From Pararhizobium sp. IMCC21322 (GTDB lineage: Bacteria > Pseudomonadota > Alphaproteobacteria > Rhizobiales > GCA-2746425), in assembly GCF_030758295.1 (NCBI RefSeq), contig NZ_CP132335.1, positions 1,030,412 to 1,094,411 on the forward strand: a stretch of 64,000 bases of DNA, read 5' to 3'. Positions 48,030 through 57,072 of this stretch are shown one piece after another (within the stretch, counting starts at the first letter, position 1; each line of letters opens with the position of its first letter). The position numbers were made by a program, and so were the translations under genes. The notes under the pieces were generated by a model. It did not search any database. It was not told where the DNA came from and worked only from the letters and a program-made list of their open reading frames with translations.

Positions 48030-49315
48030 TTCAGTGTCCTTGGAAGCCAGAGTGCCAGTTCAGGAAATACAGCCAGCAACAACGCAAATCCTGACAGGAT
48101 CAGAAAAAACGGTGCTGCAGCTTTGGCTATCGCGCCGATTGCTTCGCCTGTCTGCGATTGTATCACAAATAAATTGAAACCAATCGGCGGTGTAATCTGG
48201 CTGATTTCGACCGCCACCACCACAAAGATACCAAACCAAACCGGGTCAAAGCCAGCCGCTGTCACCAAGGGCAATGTAATCGGCAGGGTCATAACAATGA
48301 TGGATGTTCCATCCAGAAACATGCCTAAAATCACATAGAAAATGAGCAAGACTGCAATCAAAACAAATGGCGACAGGCCAAAGCTGGCAATCTGCGCCGC
48401 AATGGCCTTGGGAATGCCGAGAAATCCAAAAGCCGCGTTCAACAAAGCCGCGCCAATGATGATCAGGCCGATCATGGCTGATGTGCGCACCGCGCGCCGT
48501 CCAGCCGCAATCATGGAGACCAGACTGAACCGGCCCATCGCGATTGAGATGATGATGGATCCCAGAACACCAATGGCTGCAAGTTCGCTGACGCTGGCCA
48601 GCCCAAGGTAAAGTGACCCCATAATCGCAATGATCAGCGCCGCCACTGGGCCGATATCACGCAGGCCCTTCAGCCGGTCTTTCGCGGTGGGTTTTTCCTG
48701 TTGGGGCTGCGTTCCGGTCAGGGTCTGGTGCAGCGCGATATACGCCATGTAAAGCAGGGCAAGCGTGATGCCCGGAATAACACCGGCAATGAACAATTCC
48801 AGAATGGATTGTTCTGCCACCACACCGTAGATGATCATGATGATGGAGGGCGGGATAAGAAATCCAAGTGTGCCCGCACCAGCCAGCGATCCCATGGCAA
48901 GTTTTCGATCATACCCACGTTTTTGCAATTCGGGCAGACTGACTTTACCAACGATTGCTGTTGTTGCAGCAGATGATCCGGACACAGCAGCAAACAGGGT
49001 GGAGCCGACGACGTTTACATGCAAAAGCCCGCCGGGTAGCCGACCGAGCCATGGCGCGAGACCGGAAAACAGGGATCGTCCCAAACCCGCCGCGACCAGA
49101 ACTTCACTCATCAGAATAAACAGTGGCAACGATAGTAATGGCGTAGGGATCATCGATCCCCAAACAACGCCGCTGGCAAAAATATCCATTGGAATATTCG
49201 GCTTGAAGATTGCCAGAAGTATGTATCCGGTCGCAAACAGTGACAGGCCGATCCAGACCGAACCTGCCAGCAGTGCAACAAAGAGCAAGAGTGTGACAAG
49301 CGAGATTTCAAACAT
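48026..49315 (-). CDS. TRAP transporter large permease (DctM)
   Basis: 429 residues from the ATG at 49315, which overlaps the dctQ stop by 8 bases; an upstream in-frame start would overlap more. About twelve hydrophobic segments from MFEISLVTLLLFVALLAGSVWIG. The VNVVGSTLFAAVSGSSAATTAIVG and LGFLIPPSIIMIIYG regions are DctM hallmarks, as is GMFLDGTSIIVMTLPITLPL. It moves the substrate by ion-coupled transport with DctQ and DctP. Confidence 0.95.
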   Translation of the reverse strand: MFEISLVTLLLFVALLAGSVWIGLSLFATGYILLAIFKPNIPMDIFASGVVWGSMIPTPLLSLPLFILMSEVLVAAGLGRSLFSGLAPWLGRLPGGLLHVNVVGSTLFAAVSGSSAATTAIVGKVSLPELQKRGYDRKLAMGSLAGAGTLGFLIPPSIIMIIYGVVAEQSILELFIAGVIPGITLALLYMAYIALHQTLTGTQPQQEKPTAKDRLKGLRDIGPVAALIIAIMGSLYLGLASVSELAAIGVLGSIIISIAMGRFSLVSMIAAGRRAVRTSAMIGLIIIGAALLNAAFGFLGIPKAIAAQIASFGLSPFVLIAVLLIFYVILGMFLDGTSIIVMTLPITLPLVTAAGFDPVWFGIFVVVAVEISQITPPIGFNLFVIQSQTGEAIGAIAKAAAPFFLILSGFALLLAVFPELALWLPRTLK

Positions 49316-49835
49316 CAGCGCTTTCCACATCTGCATCTGCCTTGCGCCACTCATAGGGGCGATCCGTTGCACGGCGGATCAACCGGGCCAGCAAATCCAG
49401 CCAAAGCTGCGCGAAGCCCCAAAGCACAATTGCCTGTGGAATCCAAAGCGGGCTTTTTGTAACTGATGTGGCAAGGATATTTCGTTCAAACGACGTTGAA
49501 ACCTTGGTCCAGAGCGCGGATACGATAAGGGCAACAATGGCAAGTGCCACGATGTTTGCCAGAACATCCAGCCATTTGCGCGCGCCCATGGGGAGCATCT
49601 CCGACAACAGGGAAATGCGCACATGAACGCCGGCTCGAATGGCAGGACCAGAGGCCAGTGCAAAAATTGCTGACATCGAATATTGGCTGAACTCCCATGT
49701 AAAGGAGAGGCTGCTGGCCTGGCTGCGCGCGACAACTTCAGTCAGCATCAAGGCGCAATAGCCAAAAATCAGCACAACTGCGCAAGTCTCGGCAAAGCGC
49801 GATAAGCGCTCATTGATGGTTAGAAACTGGATCAT
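49308..49835 (-). CDS. TRAP transporter small permease (DctQ)
   Basis: 175 residues with four hydrophobic segments (AVVLIFGYCALMLTEVVA, SMSAIFALASGPAIRAG, DVLANIVALAIVALIVSALW, PLWIPQAIVLWGFAQLWL). GVHVRISLLSEMLP after helix two is characteristic of DctQ. It sits between dctP and dctM, after a GC-rich stem-loop. Confidence 0.9.
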   Translation of the reverse strand: MIQFLTINERLSRFAETCAVVLIFGYCALMLTEVVARSQASSLSFTWEFSQYSMSAIFALASGPAIRAGVHVRISLLSEMLPMGARKWLDVLANIVALAIVALIVSALWTKVSTSFERNILATSVTKSPLWIPQAIVLWGFAQLWLDLLARLIRRATDRPYEWRKADADVESADV

Positions 49836-49858
49836 TTATGAATCCACCGGGGTGACAT

Positions 49859-49882
49859 GTGCCGGGGATTGCGCCCCGGCAC
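49859..49882 (-). other. Intra-operon stem-loop after dctP
   Basis: GTGCCGGGG-N6-CCCCGGCAC, a perfect 9-bp stem 3' of dctP on the minus strand, before dctQ. There is no T-run, so it is more likely an mRNA-stabilising or processing hairpin giving higher binding-protein levels than a terminator. Confidence 0.65.
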
Positions 49883-49889
49883 CAATAGC

Positions 49890-50876
49890 CTATTTGCCGA
49901 CTTTAGCAGAATAGACGTCAACAATAGCTTCAGCCTCAGGCACCGTCTTGAAGAAGTCTGCCCACATGGATTTGCCAGCTTCAGCCATTTTGGCCTTCAG
50001 ACTGTCATCAGCCATTGATACGGTCATGCCGTTCTCCGTCAGAACGGTTGTTTTGCTGGTGTCTTCTGCAGCAGAGGCCGCCCAGAAATCAGCTTCCATT
50101 CTGTCGGCTATGCCTTGAATGATCTCGCGTTCTTCATCGCTTAGCGCATTCCAGGCATCAAGATTGACAGTCACAGCATCCGGCGACATGGACCAGTTGA
50201 GCGGATTGAAGTGCTCTGTGAATTGGTACAGTTTTGAATTCGCACCAGTCGATGTAGACGTTGCTGCCCCGTCAACAGTTCCGGCAGCAACCGCTGCAGC
50301 CAATTCGCCAAAGGGAAGCTCAACCGGTGCCGCGCCCATTTTTTCCAGGAATGTGAACGACGTTGCATTGAAGGCGCGAATGCGTTGGCCGGCCATATCA
50401 TCTGCACTTACAACAGCTTGTTTGGTGTAAATGCCGGGCGAAGGCCAAGGCACATAGTAAAGCGCTTTCTGGTTCTTCGAGGCGAAGATTTCATCATATT
50501 TCGGACCCGCCACTTCAAGCCAGACTTTCATCTCATCCTGTCCCTGTATGAGATATGGCAGAGTATCGATGCCCAAAAACGGTGCTTCGCCAGCTTGCAG
50601 GAACAGCAGCATGTCTGCCATCTGGATCACGCCATTTTCAACAGATGACAGTTTTTCGGTGATCTTCACACCGATTTCACCTGACAGATGAACGGTAATG
50701 TCGACCGACCCGTTGGTTTCCTCACGCACGGCATCTGCAAACGCCATAGCACTTTGTGCATGGAAATTATTGGCGCCCCATGCCGTGCTCAGGTCCCATT
50801 TTGTTTCCGCCCATACGCTTGAAGCGCTGAGTGCGATGGCCGTTGAGGCCGCCAGAACTGTTTTCATGAAAGTCAT
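49890..50876 (-). CDS. TRAP transporter solute-binding protein (DctP)
   Basis: 328 residues from the ATG at 50876, with GGTAGGAGA upstream; a TTG one codon earlier is less likely. Signal peptide MTFMKTVLAASTAIALSASSVWA. The mature chain KWDLSTAWGANNFHAQSAMAFADAV, MADMLLFLQAGEAPFL and the conserved binding-arginine region MAGQRIRAFNATS fit DctP. Carries the substrate, presumably the amide/lactam compound used by HyuAB, to DctQM. 22 bases after hyuB. Confidence 0.93.
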   Translation of the reverse strand: MTFMKTVLAASTAIALSASSVWAETKWDLSTAWGANNFHAQSAMAFADAVREETNGSVDITVHLSGEIGVKITEKLSSVENGVIQMADMLLFLQAGEAPFLGIDTLPYLIQGQDEMKVWLEVAGPKYDEIFASKNQKALYYVPWPSPGIYTKQAVVSADDMAGQRIRAFNATSFTFLEKMGAAPVELPFGELAAAVAAGTVDGAATSTSTGANSKLYQFTEHFNPLNWSMSPDAVTVNLDAWNALSDEEREIIQGIADRMEADFWAASAAEDTSKTTVLTENGMTVSMADDSLKAKMAEAGKSMWADFFKTVPEAEAIVDVYSAKVGK

Positions 50877-50898
50877 CAAGATCTCCTACCTTTAAATT

Positions 50899-52545
50899 TT
50901 ACGACTGAGTTTCATCCAATTTATAAATGGTTTTGGCTGCATCAGCCGTTATCAAACCATGAGACAAATCCTGCTTTACCGCAGCCCTGTCACGTTTGGC
51001 AGGGTCTGCAAACCCGCCACCACCCGGCGTTTGAAGGATCAACCGCTCTCCTGCCGGAATTTCGTAAATGCCTTTGTCCTTAATCACTGTGCCATCAGAT
51101 ATCGACACGCGTCCTTCTGTGCCATTCCCGCCGCCCTGGCGTCCTGCCGGGCCGGAGGTCAGGCGTTCAAAGGCAGCAGCAGACATGCTGAGCGGCTCCC
51201 CGATGCGCGAACTCACCTCAATGCGTTGGGCAAGTCCTCCGCGATAGGTACCAGCGCCGCCGGTATCAGGTGCAAACTCTTTTGAATGATAAATCAAGGG
51301 GGCCGCGACCTCAGCAGCTTCAATCGGCACTGCACCAACGCCGGAGGGAAATGCGGTTGTGGACAGACCATCCAGAGTGGGCCTTGCGCCCATCCCGCCC
51401 AGCGCCACATTGAGCGATGTGAACTGGGTGGTTCCTGCGCCCGACAATGATAATGTCCAAAGCGCGCCCGAGCTTTCTGCCAGCACTTCACCGGGCAATG
51501 CCTGTTCCAGACAGCCAAGCATCAGGTCTGGCAATGCCTGACCAATCACATGTCGCGCGGTCACCGGGCTTGGGCGCTCTGCGCTGACAACAAGGCCGGG
51601 TTGAGCCGTCACACCGATTGCATTTAGTGAGGCCTGATTGTTTGGAATGTCAGGGGCAAGCAGCGCGCGGATGCCAAAGGCAGCGTAAGCGGCACTGTAG
51701 TTCAGCGGGCAATTGATGCCGCGATTCACAGCCTTGGAAGAACCAGTGAGATCTACATCAATTCGGCCATCACCAATGGTCATTCTTGCGCGCAATTCAA
51801 TCGGCGCATCGTAGCCGTCCAGCTGCATGACACTTTCATAAATGCCCTGCGGAGCGCGGCTCAATGCTTTTCTGGTGCCTATCGCAGAATGTTCAAAAAT
51901 GAACTTTGAAACCTCTTTCAGATCGGTGAGCTGATATTCACGCATCAGGTCCAGCAAACGGGTAGCGCCCGTATCATTGCAGGTCAGAAGGGACAGGATA
52001 TCGCCCCGCGCTTCGTGCGGCACACGCGAATTGGTGGTGACAATCCGCAACATATCTTCATTGAGGGAATTGCCGCGCCGCAGATGCATAACGGGGATGA
52101 TGACACCCTCTTCAAACACTGAAGAAGATTCCGCCGACCAGCCGCGCCCGCCAACATCCACGATATGGCTGGTTGACGCCAGATAGCCGATGATTTTCCC
52201 ATCCAGAAACGCGGGCGTAACCACGACAAAATCAAACACATGCCCGGCACCCAACCAGGGATCATTGGTGACGAGGGCATCCCCCTGGACCAGACTGTCA
52301 GAGGGCACAATTTCCAGCATGGCGCGCACGGAAGCGGCCATCGTGTTTACGTGGCCCGGCGTTCCGGTCACAGCCTGTGCAAGCATATCGCCATTGGCAT
52401 CAAACACACCGGCTGACAAATCGCCTGCTTCACGCACGATGGCACCAAACGCTGCCCGCATCAGGGCATTGGCCTGTTCTTCGCAAACCGAAATCAGGCG
52501 GTTCCACAGGACGTTCTGAGCCACAATATCCAATTGTCCTGTCAT
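50899..52545 (-). CDS. hyuB: Hydantoinase/oxoprolinase subunit B
   Basis: 548 residues. N-methylhydantoinase B/acetone carboxylase alpha-like family. Family blocks: FGAIVREAGDLSAGVFDANGDMLAQ, VTNDPWLGAGHVFDFVVVTP, GINCPLNYSAAYAAFGIRALL and a C-terminal GGAGTYRGGLAQRIEV, then GRQGGGNGTEGRV. Pairs with HyuA for ATP-dependent ring opening of hydantoin- or oxoproline-like compounds. The ATG overlaps the hyuA stop by 4 bases. The exact substrate cannot be read from sequence. Confidence 0.93.
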   Translation of the reverse strand: MTGQLDIVAQNVLWNRLISVCEEQANALMRAAFGAIVREAGDLSAGVFDANGDMLAQAVTGTPGHVNTMAASVRAMLEIVPSDSLVQGDALVTNDPWLGAGHVFDFVVVTPAFLDGKIIGYLASTSHIVDVGGRGWSAESSSVFEEGVIIPVMHLRRGNSLNEDMLRIVTTNSRVPHEARGDILSLLTCNDTGATRLLDLMREYQLTDLKEVSKFIFEHSAIGTRKALSRAPQGIYESVMQLDGYDAPIELRARMTIGDGRIDVDLTGSSKAVNRGINCPLNYSAAYAAFGIRALLAPDIPNNQASLNAIGVTAQPGLVVSAERPSPVTARHVIGQALPDLMLGCLEQALPGEVLAESSGALWTLSLSGAGTTQFTSLNVALGGMGARPTLDGLSTTAFPSGVGAVPIEAAEVAAPLIYHSKEFAPDTGGAGTYRGGLAQRIEVSSRIGEPLSMSAAAFERLTSGPAGRQGGGNGTEGRVSISDGTVIKDKGIYEIPAGERLILQTPGGGGFADPAKRDRAAVKQDLSHGLITADAAKTIYKLDETQS

Positions 52546-54608
52546 GATGCGCTCCGCTCAAGAACCAGATGTCCGATGTCAGAGCGATGCACAGTCCAAC
52601 CCGGACGCACCAGCGTGGTTGTTTGCGGCTCGCTGATGACGGCTGGACCATCAGTAAGGCTGCCATTCAATGCTGATCGATCCATGACAGCATAATTGAG
52701 ATGTTCTTTGGCACTGAGGTCGTAGATATCGCGTGTCTGCGCGTCTTGTGTCGTTACGGTTTGCTGATCAGTGGCGCTGGTCGGTTGTAGGGCCTCGCGC
52801 GCGCTGACACTGATCGATACCAGTTCAATGGGAATGTTTTTGAGATCGAAGCCAACAAGGGCTTTGTAGCGTTCCACAAAAACCGCCTCCAATTGAGCCA
52901 GGCTTGCTGCAAAGTCTTCGTCGTCCGACAGTTCGATAAAGAGTTCCAGCCCCTGTCCCTGATAGCGCATTTCAGCCTGTATCGCAGTTGTAATGCGCTC
53001 TGAGCGAACGGCGTCTGCGACAATATTCCTGACATAGGCGATCTGTTGATGGACACGTTCTGTCAGCGCTTCTGAGTCGATGGCATCCAGTGTGCTTATG
53101 ACTGAGATGGCGCTTTCAAACGCCACGGGAGAGCGCAGAAAACCAACAGCGGAACCTACGCCCGCATTTTGAGGAACAATAACGCGGCGAATGCCAAGCT
53201 TTTCCGCAATACGCGCTGCGTGCAACGCGCCACCACCGCCGGATACCAGAAGATCAAAGCTGGCAACGTCCAATCCCAGTTCAATGCCGTGGACGCGCGC
53301 AGCATTGGCCATAGTTTCGTCAGCAAGTTCAATAATTCCGGCAGCCGCGGGTTCAACCTTGTCCAGACCCATGGGCTGCTGCACGTGTTCCGCAATGGCG
53401 GCCGGTGCGCGTTCGGGCGCCAGTTCAATCATGCCACCAGCAAATCCATTGGCTGAGATATTCCCAACCGTCAAATGGCTGTCGGTGATCGTGGCCTCTG
53501 TGCCTCCGCGATTATAGGCCGCGGGTCCCGGGTCGGAGCCTGCGCTTTTCGGACCGACTTTCAATCGTCCTAACGCATCGATGGTGGCGATGGAGCCACC
53601 GCCTGCACCGATTTCCACCAGTTCCACGGTGGGAATGCGCACGGGCAATCCGCTGCCTTTTACATCCCGCCAGGCGCGGGCAACTTCAAACTTGCGTGTG
53701 GTTTTTGGCAGGCCCTTTTCAATGAAGCAGATTTTTGCGGTTGTTCCACCAATGTCGAGGGACAGGGTTTTATCTGACCCGACTTCACGTGCCACATGGG
53801 CTGCCAATGCAACCCCTCCGGCAGGTCCGCTTTCAAGCAGCCGGATGGGAAATCGAACAGCCTGTTCAAGCGTTGTCAGCCCGCCGCCTGACAGCATCAT
53901 AAGCAGCGAGCCGTCAAATCCGCGATTTTGCAGCTGTGTTTGCAATTGTTGCAGATAGCGCGCCATGACAGGCCGCACATATGCATTGGCGCAGACGGTG
54001 GAGAAACGCTCATATTCGCGAATTTCACCAGCCACTTCAGCACTTTGACAGATCGTGACATCGTCGCCGAGCAAGGCGCGCAGGCGTTCGGACACATGGT
54101 TTTCATGAGAGGCGTTGCGATAGGAATGAAGAAACCCGACCGCGACGGCCTCAATTTTTTCTGCGATTAAGCGCGCAGCCAATTGTTCGATTTCACCGTC
54201 CTGCGGTGCCGCGAGCACTGAACCGTCTGCAAGAATGCGCTCGTTCAAGCCAAGGCGCAGGGGCCGTGGCACCAATGGCTCCGGCATCTGGATATCCAGT
54301 GCGTATTGATCGAACCGCTTTTCGTAACGCATTTCCAGCACATCGCGGAAACCAGCCGTGGTCACAAAAGCGGTTTTGGCACCTCGGCGTTCAATCAGCG
54401 CATTGGTCGCAAGTGTCGTCCCGTGAATGACTGTGGTGATATCGCTATAGGTAAGGTTCAACTCGTCCAGAAGGCAGCCAACACCGTCCAATGCACCCAA
54501 TTCAGGTGATTGCGGCGTGGTCAAAACCTTTACAGAAAACAGCCCGGCCAGCGTTTCCGCCACCACGTCTGTAAACGTACCACCAATGTCTATCGCGAAA
54601 CGAAGCAT
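52542..54608 (-). CDS. hyuA: Hydantoinase/oxoprolinase subunit A
   Basis: 688 residues. N-terminal actin-like ATPase loop FAIDIGGTFTDVVAE, then VIHGTTLATNALIERRGAKTAFVTT, the second ATPase lobe with SLDIGGTTAKICFIE and the family block EIGAGGGSIATIDALGRLKVGP, and AGVGSAVGFLRSPVAFE. ATP-dependent hydantoin/oxoproline ring hydrolysis with HyuB. No ribosome site precedes the ATG (TACTTAATCCC-ATG), and the promoter lies so close that the mRNA is probably leaderless. First gene of the operon. Confidence 0.94.
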   Translation of the reverse strand: MLRFAIDIGGTFTDVVAETLAGLFSVKVLTTPQSPELGALDGVGCLLDELNLTYSDITTVIHGTTLATNALIERRGAKTAFVTTAGFRDVLEMRYEKRFDQYALDIQMPEPLVPRPLRLGLNERILADGSVLAAPQDGEIEQLAARLIAEKIEAVAVGFLHSYRNASHENHVSERLRALLGDDVTICQSAEVAGEIREYERFSTVCANAYVRPVMARYLQQLQTQLQNRGFDGSLLMMLSGGGLTTLEQAVRFPIRLLESGPAGGVALAAHVAREVGSDKTLSLDIGGTTAKICFIEKGLPKTTRKFEVARAWRDVKGSGLPVRIPTVELVEIGAGGGSIATIDALGRLKVGPKSAGSDPGPAAYNRGGTEATITDSHLTVGNISANGFAGGMIELAPERAPAAIAEHVQQPMGLDKVEPAAAGIIELADETMANAARVHGIELGLDVASFDLLVSGGGGALHAARIAEKLGIRRVIVPQNAGVGSAVGFLRSPVAFESAISVISTLDAIDSEALTERVHQQIAYVRNIVADAVRSERITTAIQAEMRYQGQGLELFIELSDDEDFAASLAQLEAVFVERYKALVGFDLKNIPIELVSISVSAREALQPTSATDQQTVTTQDAQTRDIYDLSAKEHLNYAVMDRSALNGSLTDGPAVISEPQTTTLVRPGWTVHRSDIGHLVLERSAS

Positions 54609-54613
54609 GGGAT

Positions 54614-54642
54614 TAAGTACGTACTTATGACTTATGTGTCAA
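54614..54642 (-). promoter_or_regulatory. Promoter of the hyu-TRAP operon, apparently leaderless
   Basis: Minus strand: perfect -35 TTGACA, 17-base spacer, -10 TACTTA. The -10 ends five bases before the hyuA ATG, so transcription would start at or next to the A of ATG. The whole gap between hrpB and hyuA is only 52 bases. Confidence 0.65.
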
Positions 54643-54648
54643 CATAAG
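54614..54648. promoter_or_regulatory. Two operator-like palindromes over the hyuA promoter
   Basis: TAAGTACGTACTTA (54614-54627) is a perfect 14-bp palindrome covering the -10; CTTATG-TGTCAA-CATAAG (54631-54648) is a perfect 6-bp inverted repeat (8 with the inner GT/AA not pairing) covering the -35. Binding there would block RNA polymerase. The GntR/UTRA gene that ends the operon is the likely ligand. Confidence 0.5.
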
Positions 54649-54660
54649 AGAAGTAACGGT

Positions 54661-57072
54661 CTAGGTAGAGGACGGGTTCTCCGGCCAATTATGTTTGGGA
54701 TACCGACCGCGCATATCAGCACGAACGTCTCGCCAGGACCCGGTCCAGAACGTCGGCAGATTACGGGTGATCTGAATGCTGCGACGTGCAGGCGACAGAA
54801 GATCGATAATCAGCGGAACATTTTTAGCAATCACGGGGTGTTCATTCACTCCGAAGAAATCCTGCGCCCGCGCCCGCAAGGTGGGCCCGTTTTCGTTGCT
54901 GTAATCAATGGTCATCGTTCGGCCATTGGCTAAGGAAAACCGCTCCGGGGCCAGCCGGTCCAGATCATGGATTTGCGGCGCACGAAATTTGAGCGCATCC
55001 ATGATTGCGGTATGCGATAGTGCCTTAAGCGCGACCGCTCCCGGCACAAACGGGCGAAGCCAGCTTTCCAGGGTTTCAGCGAGCGTTGCACGGCTCATAT
55101 CAGGCCACGGGTCACCGATGGCGGTATGAAGAAACTGCAGTCGATCCAGCAATGCGTTGGTTTTCTGGGAAATGGGCACAAGATCAAGCCCACGGGCCGC
55201 AACCGCCTGCCAAAACACATCTTCTGCAGCGCTTTGATCAAATTTTGCCACTTGCTTTCGTTCCAGAACAATTGCGCCCAGACGTTTGATTTGTTCGGCT
55301 TTGACACGCCCTTCCGCTTCATTGAATTCCAGAAACTCTTCAGATGTTGCGTGACGTTCCGCGTGCGCTTGATAATCATCAGTGGCAAGTGAACTGGCAG
55401 ATAGCAAACGCAGGTTTCCCGCATCCCCCATCATGTCTGTCACAACCAGAAACGGCTCGCCGGCCAATGCGTGTTCGGCAGGGCAGGTGACGCGCTGGCC
55501 TGCCGCCAGTTGAAACCGTCCCGGCCCCCGATTGATGGCAACCCACATGGGAAACGCGATCAGCAACAAGGGTCCAACAGCTTCGCGTGACCATGTCGGC
55601 CCTTTGACCGGAATGGAAAAGTGACGGCAGAGCCGTTCAAAGGATTGCCTTACCATGCCTTCCGGACGCGAGCGTGATTGACCGTAAAGAACGCCAAGAT
55701 CCAATTCCCTTTGGGCCTGGGTATCGCTCAGCAGCGCGGCCAGCAGAAGGGCCGAGCGCAAAGCTTCCGTGCTTTGTTTCGCTGCGGACAGCGCCATGGC
55801 ACCCAGATGCGGATCAAGCGGCAGCGCCTGCAGCTTGCGTCCGATATCTGTGACGTGCCCATCCTTGTCCAGGGCACCGAACGATCGAAGCTGGTTTTGC
55901 GCGGCAGTAAATTTGCCTTTGGCCGGGTAGTCCAGAAACGCCAATTGTTCCGGCGCATTGACGCCCCATTCTGCTAGATCAAGCGCGAAACGGGACAGAT
56001 CAGCTTCCAGAATTTCAGGCCGATCCTGCGCCTCCAGCGTGCGCATCCATTGCTCCGGCCAGAGCCGGTAGCAGATGCCGGGTTCTGTTCGCCCCGCGCG
56101 TCCCGCCCGTTGATCGGCAGCCGCACGGCTGACGGACACCGTTTCCAGCCGCGAGACACTGGTTTGCGGGTTAAAGCGGGGGCGGCGGGACAGGCCACCA
56201 TCCACCACAATACGAACGCCCTCAATGGTCATCGATGTCTGGGCAAGATTGGTGGACAGAACAATTTTGCGTTTGCCCTTTGGCGCAGGCTGCAAGGCCG
56301 CGATCTGCGCTTGTTGTGGCAGGCCCGCATAGAGCGGCGCAATCAGGATCGTGTCATCTCGGTCATAAATATCGTTGAGCATCCGCCTTGTTGTTTCAAT
56401 CTCGCTGCGGCCCGGCAAAAACACCAACAGACTGCCGCTGTCCTGTTTGATCGCCAGCTTAACAGCCTCAACCACTTGCGGTGCAATCCGCTGTCTTGGC
56501 TTGCCCGGCAGATAATGAAAGTCGATGGGAAAGCTGCGCCCTTTTGAGGTGATCGTCGGCGCATCCTGCATCAGGGCCGACACGGCTTTTGCGTCAATCG
56601 TGGCTGACAGCACCATCAGCTTTAAGTCAGGGCGCAGCGCTGCCTGCACATCCAGCGCAAGGGCAAGCCCCAGATCAGCATCAAGAGAGCGTTCATGAAA
56701 CTCATCAAACAGAACAGCACCGACGCCGGGCAATTCAGCATTATCGAGGATCATTCGGGAGAAAACGCCCTCGGTGACGACTTCCAGCCGCGTTTTGGCG
56801 CTGACTTTGGTTTCAGCCCGCATGCGCAGACCAACTGTTTGCCCAAGCGTCTCGCCAAGCAGGCTGGCCATGCGTTGGGCCGCTGCGCGTGCAGCAATGC
56901 GGCGTGGTTCCAACAGGATGATCTTTTGCCCGTCCAGCAAGGTTTCCTGCAGCAGCCACAGCGGCACTTGCGTGGTTTTACCCGCACCCGGCTCGGCCAC
57001 CAGCACCAGATTGGGATGATTGCGAAACTGGTCCAGCAACTCCGCTTTAACGGCTTCAATCGGCAGTTTCAT
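54661..57072 (-). CDS. hrpB: ATP-dependent helicase HrpB
   Basis: 803 residues, DEAH/RHA type. Motif I EPGAGKTTQVPLWLL, motif II DEFHERSLDADLGLAL, motif III VLSATIDAK, motif VI DQRAGRAGRTEPG. The HA2-like domain and the HrpB C-terminal region follow (FQLAAGQRV, DPWPDMSRATL). Role in vivo is unclear for most bacteria, probably RNA metabolism. The ATG overlaps the ynjD stop by 4 bases, so it is translationally tied to the ABC importer. Confidence 0.95.
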   Translation of the reverse strand: MKLPIEAVKAELLDQFRNHPNLVLVAEPGAGKTTQVPLWLLQETLLDGQKIILLEPRRIAARAAAQRMASLLGETLGQTVGLRMRAETKVSAKTRLEVVTEGVFSRMILDNAELPGVGAVLFDEFHERSLDADLGLALALDVQAALRPDLKLMVLSATIDAKAVSALMQDAPTITSKGRSFPIDFHYLPGKPRQRIAPQVVEAVKLAIKQDSGSLLVFLPGRSEIETTRRMLNDIYDRDDTILIAPLYAGLPQQAQIAALQPAPKGKRKIVLSTNLAQTSMTIEGVRIVVDGGLSRRPRFNPQTSVSRLETVSVSRAAADQRAGRAGRTEPGICYRLWPEQWMRTLEAQDRPEILEADLSRFALDLAEWGVNAPEQLAFLDYPAKGKFTAAQNQLRSFGALDKDGHVTDIGRKLQALPLDPHLGAMALSAAKQSTEALRSALLLAALLSDTQAQRELDLGVLYGQSRSRPEGMVRQSFERLCRHFSIPVKGPTWSREAVGPLLLIAFPMWVAINRGPGRFQLAAGQRVTCPAEHALAGEPFLVVTDMMGDAGNLRLLSASSLATDDYQAHAERHATSEEFLEFNEAEGRVKAEQIKRLGAIVLERKQVAKFDQSAAEDVFWQAVAARGLDLVPISQKTNALLDRLQFLHTAIGDPWPDMSRATLAETLESWLRPFVPGAVALKALSHTAIMDALKFRAPQIHDLDRLAPERFSLANGRTMTIDYSNENGPTLRARAQDFFGVNEHPVIAKNVPLIIDLLSPARRSIQITRNLPTFWTGSWRDVRADMRGRYPKHNWPENPSST

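Noticed and set aside
54614-54648. Inverted repeats before hyuA as an hrpB terminator
   Set aside because: They have no GC-rich stem or T-run in the hrpB direction and overlap a good promoter, so an operator role fits better.
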